DNA of 37,561 nucleotides. Source: Lachnospiraceae bacterium. Lineage in GTDB: Bacteria; Bacillota; Clostridia; Lachnospirales; Lachnospiraceae. The translations under genes were made by a program, and so were the position numbers. Below the pieces are notes generated by a model. The model was not told the origin of the DNA and ran no database searches. It saw only the letters and a program-made list of their open reading frames with translations. Location of the stretch: contig JAGAQZ010000115.1 of NCBI GenBank assembly GCA_017622505.1, positions 1-37,561 on the forward strand, given 5' to 3'. Of this stretch, positions 33,461 to 37,561 are shown piece by piece; positions within the stretch are counted from its first letter, which is position 1; each line of letters starts with the position of its first letter.

Positions 33461-34148
33461 TGGTATATCCTACCCCCCAAACCGTTTTTACAAACCTCGG
33501 ATTTCTCGCAGGCTCGTTCATTTTTTCCCGAAGTCTGGCAATATGTGCCATGACCGTATTGTTATTATCCAGATACTTTTCTCCCCAGACAGCCTCAAAT
33601 AATTCTTCTGACGAAACCACGGTTCCTTTTCGCTCACATAAATACCATAAAATATTAAACTCTATGGGGGTTAACTGCAATTCTTTTTTATTTAAGATAC
33701 ATTTATGACTTTCTTTGTTGATATGCAAGCCTTTGATGTCTATTTCACTTTCATTTGTCTTCACTTCATTTCCTGCATTATATTTGGTATATCTGCGTAA
33801 TTGCGTTTTTACTCTTGCCATTAACTCCAACGGATTAAAGGGCTTTGTTACATAATCATCAGCACCCATGGTAAGTCCGGTAATTTTATCCATATCCTCT
33901 ACTTTGGCAGTCAGCATAATCACAGGAAAGAAGTATTCTTCACGAATCTTCTTACACAAGGTAAAACCATCCATATCCGGAAGCATCACATCCAAAATTG
34001 CAAGACTGATGTCTTCTTTTTTGACACACTTTAAAGCATCCGCTGCATTATTAAATTTATAAACTTCATAACTGTCATTCTGTAAGTAGACTTCTACCAA
34101 ATCCGCAATAGCGTGCTCATCATCTACTATCATTACCTTCTGAGTCAT
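33453..34148 (-). CDS. vanR: VanR-type OmpR-family response regulator (231 aa)
   Basis: The receiver domain has MIVDDEHAI (acidic pair), the phospho-acceptor Asp in SLAILDVMLPDMDG, and DYVTKPFNPLELMARV with the conserved Lys. The C-terminal winged helix has LTPIEFNILWYLCERKGTVVSSEELFEAVWGEKY and ends WGVGYTIE. The length and order are those of VanR partners of VanS. The longer frame adds 45 residues before the receiver; the ATG at 34146-34148 with AAGGAG is used. The promoter is at 34195-34223. Confidence 0.88.
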   Translation of the reverse strand: MTQKVMIVDDEHAIADLVEVYLQNDSYEVYKFNNAADALKCVKKEDISLAILDVMLPDMDGFTLCKKIREEYFFPVIMLTAKVEDMDKITGLTMGADDYVTKPFNPLELMARVKTQLRRYTKYNAGNEVKTNESEIDIKGLHINKESHKCILNKKELQLTPIEFNILWYLCERKGTVVSSEELFEAVWGEKYLDNNNTVMAHIARLREKMNEPARNPRFVKTVWGVGYTIE

Positions 34149-34172
34149 TTTGATTTTCTCCTTATGTACTGA

Positions 34173-34184
34173 AAACTGCAGTTT
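34173..34184 (-). promoter_or_regulatory. Perfect 12-bp palindrome at the vanR transcript start
   Basis: AAACTGCAGTTT (34173-34184) is a perfect palindrome directly downstream of the predicted transcript start of the vanR promoter. It could be an operator or a short leader hairpin. No protein can be named for it. Confidence 0.35.
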
Positions 34185-34194
34185 CACTGTCTTT

Positions 34195-34223
34195 ATTTTA
34201 TTGCGTTCCAATGTTTTTGTAAA
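34195..34223 (-). promoter_or_regulatory. Vegetative promoter of vanRS
   Basis: On the minus strand TTTACA (plus 34218-34223) is followed after 17 bases by TAAAAT (34195-34200). The predicted start leaves about 40 bases of leader before vanR, with an AAGGAG ribosome site. Confidence 0.65.
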
Positions 34224-34240
34224 TAAACATTCATAAATCT

Positions 34241-34277
34241 CAAAATAAAAAGACATGATACCCTCAAGCATCATGTC
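34241..34277 (-). terminator. Intrinsic terminator after the small helical protein gene
   Basis: On the minus strand GACATGAT (plus 34270-34277) pairs with ATCATGTC (34252-34259) around a 10-base loop, followed by TTTTTATTTTG. It separates the small gene at 34296 from the vanR promoter. Confidence 0.8.
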
Positions 34278-34295
34278 CTTCACTCTCTTATGTAA

Positions 34296-34517
34296 TTAGA
34301 ATAATTTCTTAATGGAATCCATAGCGCCTGAAAGCTTGTCTCCTGCAAGTTTTGCCTTAACGCCGTCAACTACCTTATCTACCATTCCGTCGGGAATATC
34401 GATACCGGTTGCTTTCTCAAGTGCTTTCTCGGGATCCTTCATAAAATCTTCCTTGAAATTAGGATCCTTTTTAATCTTTTCTACGATTTCTTCGATTTTT
34501 TCTTTAATGTTATCCAT
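34296..34517 (-). CDS. Small acidic/basic helical protein (73 aa)
   Basis: A small, highly charged protein (many Lys, Glu, Asp; no Cys) with two predicted helical halves. The stretch FMKDPEKALEKATGIDIPDG recalls the leader part of Nif11/NHLP-type precursor peptides (DPEKAL...GIDIPD), and small proteins of this pattern occur widely in Clostridia. The C-terminal part (VDKVVDGVKAKLAGDKLSGAMDSIKKLF) has no Cys/Ser/Thr-rich core, and no modification or export gene is nearby, so a peptide natural product is not supported. It has its own candidate promoter, a palindrome at that promoter and its own terminator. Confidence 0.65.
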   Translation of the reverse strand: MDNIKEKIEEIVEKIKKDPNFKEDFMKDPEKALEKATGIDIPDGMVDKVVDGVKAKLAGDKLSGAMDSIKKLF

Positions 34518-34557
34518 TATAGTTTGTACTCCCTTCCTTGATAAAAATTGTACTAAT

Positions 34558-34587
34558 TTTATATCGGTTTTTAATTTTGAAAATTAA
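34558..34587 (-). promoter_or_regulatory. Candidate promoter and palindromic operator of the small helical protein gene
   Basis: A TATAAA box (plus 34558-34563) is preceded on the minus strand by a perfect palindrome TTAATTTT-G-AAAATTAA (34571-34587) that covers the region where the -35 box should be. No good -35 is seen. The dyad is AT-only, so chance cannot be ruled out. The 140 bases beyond (34588-34727) hold nothing I can support. Confidence 0.4.
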
Positions 34588-34727
34588 CCGCGTGGGAGAA
34601 ACTTTTTGTATGGTGGAGTAGAATCATAAATAAAATTATCTGTGCTAACAGAAACCATTGTATATACGCTGCAAATTACCGGCAAGTTAAATATACCTAA
34701 TAAGAAATATGTCTCTTATGCTTACCA

Positions 34728-34759
34728 AAAGACCTTCAAAACAAAATCCGAAGGTCTTT
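34728..34759. terminator. Intrinsic terminator downstream of the tRNA-like relic
   Basis: Stem AAAGACCTTC/GAAGGTCTTT (34728-34737, 34750-34759) with a 12-base loop. On the minus strand it is followed by TTTTGG, on the plus strand by TTC, so it best ends minus-strand transcription coming from the tRNA region. Confidence 0.65.
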
Positions 34760-34763
34760 TTCA

Positions 34764-34825
34764 TCGATGCGACAGGATGTTGAATAAATTTGCCTTCGGC
34801 AAATTGCGACTCTGCGGACACATCG
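34764..34825 (-). pseudogene. Degenerate tRNA-Pro relic (tRNA-like, no anticodon arm)
   Basis: The minus strand repeats the 3' end of the tRNA-Pro gene 140 bases away: ATCCTGTCGCATCGA is identical, and GCAGAG-TCGCA also matches. Its 5' end CGATGTG can pair with CGCATCG to rebuild a 7-bp acceptor stem. The middle is replaced by a hairpin ATTTGCC-GAA-GGCAAAT and there is no anticodon arm. It is followed by its own terminator. It cannot be a working tRNA and is most simply a decayed tandem copy or an integration scar. Confidence 0.6.
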
Positions 34826-34858
34826 TCGAGCAAGTTCAACTTCTATAACATAAATATA

Positions 34859-34900
34859 GAAAGAAATAGTCCCCACCTTACGGTGAGGACTATTTCTTTC
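34859..34900 (-). terminator. Long hairpin terminator after tRNA-Pro
   Basis: GAAAGAAATAGTCC-C-CACC pairs with GGTG-A-GGACTATTTCTTTC (34859-34877, 34882-34900) around a 4-base loop, with one mismatch. It starts three bases after the tRNA 3' end, and the T-rich lower stem serves as the release run. Confidence 0.7.
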
Positions 34901-34902
34901 TA

Positions 34903-34976
34903 TCGATGCGACAGGATTTGAACCTGCGACCTCTGCGTCCCGAACGCAGCGCTCTACCAAGCTGAGCCACGCATCG
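34903..34976 (-). tRNA. tRNA-Pro (CGG anticodon)
   Basis: The 74-base minus-strand gene folds into a standard cloverleaf: acceptor CGATGCG/CGCATCG with discriminator A, anticodon stem CTGCG/CGCAG with loop TTCGGGA (anticodon CGG), and T arm with GTTCAAATC. The 3' CCA is not encoded. It is preceded by its own promoter and followed by a terminator. A degenerate partial copy lies downstream. Confidence 0.93.
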
Positions 34977-35010
34977 TCAATATTCAAGGCCACGTTCGCG
35001 ACCATTGAAT

Positions 35011-35039
35011 ATGATACCTTATTTTAGGTTTGATGTCAA
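35011..35039 (-). promoter_or_regulatory. Promoter of tRNA-Pro
   Basis: On the minus strand a perfect TTGACA (plus 35034-35039) is followed after 17 bases by TATCAT (35011-35016). It lies about 35 bases upstream of the mature 5' end; the gap can form a short leader stem. Confidence 0.7.
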
Positions 35040-35045
35040 ACAGTT

Positions 35046-35555
35046 TTATACGTCTTCCTCTTCCAAAATGCGATGAAGGTCCGGAATTTCGATTTTTTTG
35101 TAGGCAATGGAAAAGGCTGTTGCCACAATAAACAATACCGTAGAGATACTATGCAGGAATCCGACCCAAGCCATACCTGCATTCATATAACTGTAACTTA
35201 CCAGTGCCATTTCACCACTCAACCTTGCTATTAATATATTTGCGATGTTGCCGACAAGAATGGACGGTATTGACAAAATGCCGGAAAACAAAACAATGGC
35301 AATAATCTCTGTAACAATCTTTTCGCTATTCTCTTTCAAGCTCGACAATACAATGGCAGCGATTATAATTTTAGTCACCATAGGTATTCCTGCTTTTATA
35401 ACATACAACATAATAAATACTGCATACGCTGAACCATCCGGTGCGCCGACCGGACTAAGAGTACTTCCCATAAACATCGCAATCAGTGCTGCAATTGCAT
35501 ATACAACTTCGATTCCCATCGCAATCCATAATAAAGTCTTTGCTGGTTTTTGCAT
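35046..35555 (-). CDS. Membrane protein of unknown function (169 aa)
   Basis: I do not recognise a family. The protein has four or five hydrophobic helices (about residues 8-28, 44-70, 80-105, 125-150) and an acidic C-terminal tail (HRILEEEDV), consistent with a small multi-pass membrane protein. The ATG at 35553-35555 has GGAGG seven bases upstream and is preferred over the GTG just before it. It lies 21 bases downstream of the YolD-like gene in the same direction and may be in the same transcript, but no role in DNA repair is suggested. Confidence 0.65.
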   Translation of the reverse strand: MQKPAKTLLWIAMGIEVVYAIAALIAMFMGSTLSPVGAPDGSAYAVFIMLYVIKAGIPMVTKIIIAAIVLSSLKENSEKIVTEIIAIVLFSGILSIPSILVGNIANILIARLSGEMALVSYSYMNAGMAWVGFLHSISTVLFIVATAFSIAYKKIEIPDLHRILEEEDV

Positions 35556-35576
35556 CACAATTCCTCCTACACAATT

Positions 35577-35786
35577 TTATCTGTCTGATTGTGATTTTAC
35601 ATCAAAAAAATCCCCAAAGCAATAGGATAACTCTTCTTCGCTTAACTGCTCCTTGGCTTCCCGTTCCGCCACCTGCCGCTCCTTCTCCCGTAAGGCCTCT
35701 TCATATCCTTTTAGGGCCGCAAAGGGCATAAACTGCTTTGCCCGCTCTTCCCTGCTCATTTTCGGTCTCTGTGTCATCTTATTCAC
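35577..35786 (-). CDS. YolD-like protein next to the Y-family polymerase (69 aa)
   Basis: A small charged protein whose core, SREERAKQFMPFAALKGYEEALREKE (about residues 11-36), matches the start of YolD-like proteins encoded beside UvrX/Pol IV-type polymerases in Firmicutes. The usual YolD family is about 100 residues, so this one is short. The rest is a Glu/Lys-rich helix. It overlaps the 3' end of the polymerase gene by eight bases; a second start (ATG at 35777) is possible. It probably takes part in, or regulates, DNA damage tolerance with the polymerase; that is inference from position. Confidence 0.7.
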   Translation of the reverse strand: MNKMTQRPKMSREERAKQFMPFAALKGYEEALREKERQVAEREAKEQLSEEELSYCFGDFFDVKSQSDR

Positions 35787-37104
35787 CGCTTCTATGACCG
35801 CCGATTTGATGATTTCGCTCCCTGGTCATAGCACCTTCCTCCAAATTCATTCCTTTTAAAATGGCATTCTTGCCAAACCTGCGCTTAATGCCAATCACCG
35901 CTTTCTGCATGCGGTTCTCCCGCTCCAATTCTACAGGGTCCGAAAACAAATCATATTGACGGTATCCTTCCTCCACAACACGATTACAGCAAATATTTAC
36001 CCTTCTTATCGGAAATTCCGGATTCTTCAACCGTTCATACAGCGCTTCTACCTGCGGTATAATCGTCCTTGCCGAATTCGTCTGCGTCGTAAAAGAAACC
36101 GTCCCGTGGACAGGCGGTATTTTCAATTCATTGGAATACCCCATATGCAAAGTAATCGACTGGGTCACAAGCCCCTGTTCCACCATATCAAGGCACAACA
36201 AGTCCATCATCTCTTTGACAATGAGTTTCCCTTCTTCATGTTCATAATCTCGCATCAAGACCTGTCCGCTGGTCATACAGCGACTCTGCGCCTTGTAATT
36301 CTTGATATCTTCCATGGTGACCGGCTCCCGGCCCCAGGCGTGGTCAATCAGAAGCTCCGCATCCACCCCTAAATCGTGGTACAAAACCTCTTCATCCATA
36401 TGGGCAATGCCTTCCATTGTAAAAATGCCGTAGCGCTCCAAACGCTTGGCAATCCCCGGTCCCACACGCCAAAAATCCGTTAACGGCCGATGATTCCACA
36501 AAGTTTTACGATAAATCTCTTCATCCAGCTCTCCGATGCGGTCTTCAGCGTGCTTCGCCGTAATATCCAAGGCAATTTTGGCCAAATACAAATTGGTTCC
36601 AATACCGCAGGTTGCCAGTATTTTCGTCTCTTTATAGACCTCCTGCATAATCATAATGCCAAGTTCCCTGGCGGTCATCTGATACATCGACAAATACTCC
36701 GTCACATCCATAAAAACTTCGTCAATGGAATAAACATGAATATCTTCCTTAGAAATGTACTTCAAATATATTTCATAAATATCTGCCGACACCTCTATAT
36801 AGCGCTTCATCCGCGGCGGCGCCGTAATATAATCAATGTGTTTCGGAATTTCAAAAACCCTGCACCTGTTTCTTACACCCAAAGCCTTCATCGCAGGGGA
36901 AACCGCCAGACAAATGGTCTTCTCGGAACGCTCCTTATCCGCCACAATTAAGTTGGTAGTCATTGGATCCAAGCCACGCTCCACGCACTCCACCGAAGCA
37001 TAAAATGTTTTCAGGTCGATGCAGATATAACTGCGGTTCTCGATGGGAACCATAAAATTTTTTTGCTGTTTTATCATTGATTTTTCGCTCATATTCATTA
37101 TCAT
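35779..37104 (-). CDS. Y-family (translesion) DNA polymerase, UvrX/DinB-like (441 aa)
   Basis: A low-fidelity polymerase that copies damaged DNA. Catalytic residues are visible: Asp in ICIDLKTFYASVECVERGLDP (about residues 28-48) and the Asp-Glu pair in YSIDEVFMDVT (about 123-133). The thumb helix-hairpin-helix (RVGPGIAKRLERYGIFTMEGIA) and the little-finger domain (to about 390) follow. The YSIDEVFMD form and the YolD neighbour place it with the UvrX/UV-protection branch rather than housekeeping DinB. A LexA-like box lies at 37128-37141, so it is probably damage-induced. Confidence 0.92.
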   Translation of the reverse strand: MIMNMSEKSMIKQQKNFMVPIENRSYICIDLKTFYASVECVERGLDPMTTNLIVADKERSEKTICLAVSPAMKALGVRNRCRVFEIPKHIDYITAPPRMKRYIEVSADIYEIYLKYISKEDIHVYSIDEVFMDVTEYLSMYQMTARELGIMIMQEVYKETKILATCGIGTNLYLAKIALDITAKHAEDRIGELDEEIYRKTLWNHRPLTDFWRVGPGIAKRLERYGIFTMEGIAHMDEEVLYHDLGVDAELLIDHAWGREPVTMEDIKNYKAQSRCMTSGQVLMRDYEHEEGKLIVKEMMDLLCLDMVEQGLVTQSITLHMGYSNELKIPPVHGTVSFTTQTNSARTIIPQVEALYERLKNPEFPIRRVNICCNRVVEEGYRQYDLFSDPVELERENRMQKAVIGIKRRFGKNAILKGMNLEEGAMTRERNHQIGGHRSGE

Positions 37105-37127
37105 TTAATCTGCCATTTTATAATTAC

Positions 37128-37141
37128 AGAACGTATGTTTG
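37128..37141 (-). promoter_or_regulatory. LexA (SOS) box upstream of the Y-family polymerase
   Basis: On the minus strand CAAACATACGTTCT matches the Firmicute LexA consensus CGAACRNRYGTTYG at 12 of 14 positions. It is 24 bases upstream of the polymerase start, next to a TATAAA-type -10, where LexA would block transcription. Confidence 0.65.
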
Positions 37142-37213
37142 TTTTTTAGTTTACTCTTTTTACACGAAAAATCAACTGTTTTTTTCTGCCAAAACACTAT
37201 ATTTCATAAAACG

Positions 37214-37250
37214 AAAAAACATCCGACCTTATCATCAGTCGGATGCTTCT
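37214..37250. terminator. Intrinsic terminator after the 37253-37447 reading frame
   Basis: A perfect 8-bp stem CATCCGAC/GTCGGATG (37220-37227, 37238-37245) is followed on the minus strand by TTTTTTCG and on the plus strand by CTTCTTTTT. It can stop transcription in both directions, protecting the polymerase promoter from upstream read-through. Confidence 0.75.
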
Positions 37251-37252
37251 TT

Positions 37253-37447
37253 TTACATTGCAGCTTCAAATTCAGAAATTGTTTTGGTCTTAATTGCAAG
37301 TCGGAACCATTTATTCAAAATTTCCATATCCTGTTCACTTCTTATTTTTTCATCAAGATATTTAGATACCACACCCTGCTCATTCAAAACAATTAAGATA
37401 TCTTCTACTTTTTCTGCCGTAAAAGTGTACCCCTTGTCAAGGACATT
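37253..37447 (-). pseudogene. Start-less reading frame, probable C-terminal remnant (64 codons)
   Basis: The minus strand is open from 37447 to the stop at 37253-37255 and codes for a helical, gene-like peptide (…TAEKVEDILIVLNEQGVVSKY… to KTKTISEFEAAM). A stop codon lies directly upstream in frame and there is no ATG near the beginning and no ribosome site. The composition, good codon use and the terminator directly after it suggest the 3' end of a gene whose 5' part is deleted or frameshifted. The family is not recognised. Confidence 0.4.
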
Positions 37448-37500
37448 TTAAGAAGAAGGGTTTTTGAATTTTACACCAGTAGTTGGTTATATCGTTTGAT

Positions 37501-37561
37501 TCAATTACCTTCTTCATTATCCTCATCTGCCGAAGGGATTAGTCCCTTCAACGGATATATG
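37501..37561 (-). CDS. Possible C-terminal end of a gene entering from beyond the window
   Basis: The minus strand is open from the window edge to a stop at 37501-37503, ending in an acidic tail (SADEDNEEGN). Only about 19 codons are visible, so it may be chance. The 53 bases between it and the next frame hold nothing I can support. Confidence 0.25.
   Translation of the reverse strand, partial: IYPLKGLIPSADEDNEEGN

Noticed and set aside
34296-34517. RiPP (natural-product) precursor
   Set aside because: The leader-like motif is present but there is no core peptide pattern and no modifying or export gene in the neighbourhood.
34642-34848. A 68-codon plus-strand reading frame crossing the tRNA-like relic
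   Set aside because: It overlaps the terminator and the tRNA-like element, has no ribosome site and a random-looking composition.
1-37561. CRISPR array, prophage or restriction-modification system
   Set aside because: No regularly spaced repeats, phage structural genes or methylase/nuclease pairs were seen anywhere in the window.

Overview
The window looks like a chromosomal segment of a low-to-mid GC, motile Firmicute of the class Clostridia, most likely the family Lachnospiraceae. Reasons: strong AAGGAGG-type ribosome sites, a BofA/YaaL pair (sporulation-associated families), a Gram-positive Tad locus with a DUF6382-FHA protein, a DUF6240-like protein beside flagellin, and a vanG-type two-component/ligase/racemase cluster. 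The genus cannot be fixed from the sequence alone.

Layout. 1-3241: the 5' end of pgi (minus), an unknown membrane protein (minus), then on the plus strand a TSCPD-domain protein, murG and a BioY-type transporter. 3262-6801: a minus-strand group with a DUF3137-like membrane protein, a HIT protein, a flavodoxin-SCP2 fusion and a rhomboid protease. 6845-16150: one long minus-strand Tad (type IVb pilus) operon read from a TTTACA-N17-TATAAT promoter at 16257-16285: prepilin peptidase, TadZ, TadA, TadB, TadC, a 58-residue Flp pilin, a DUF5702 protein, a TadE-like protein with two His/Cys repeats, a second small prepilin peptidase, TadE, and a DUF6382-FHA protein. The rhomboid group follows in the same direction. 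16377-17260: bofA (minus) and yaaL (plus).

17251-21982: a minus-strand flagellar group (a 1039-residue DUF6240-like protein, flagellin, FliS) with a sigma-28-type promoter just upstream. 22207-24241: a HAD phosphatase and a MATE transporter (minus). 24454-26212: a KdpD-like histidine kinase and KdpE-like regulator (plus). 26333-27973: a Na/Pi cotransporter (minus). 28150-28885: an IS200-type element with TnpA only. 28933-34148: a vanR-vanS / vanG-vanT cluster (minus) with no D,D-peptidase gene (vanXY/vanX/vanY). 34296-34976: a small helical protein, a degenerate tRNA-like relic and an intact tRNA-Pro(CGG). 35046-37104: an unknown membrane protein, a YolD-like protein and a Y-family DNA polymerase with a LexA-like box. 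The last 450 bases hold a terminator and two start-less or truncated reading frames.

Functionally the segment joins surface appendages (Tad pilus, flagellum) and envelope functions (MurG, vanG cluster, transporters). The points most worth a second look are the Tad locus with its unusual accessory parts (ATT start, two peptidases, His/Cys repeats, ectodomain on TadC), the vanG-type cluster without a dipeptidase and with a terminator-like hairpin between its regulator and enzyme genes, the tRNA-Pro relic, and the large flagellum-linked DUF6240-like protein.
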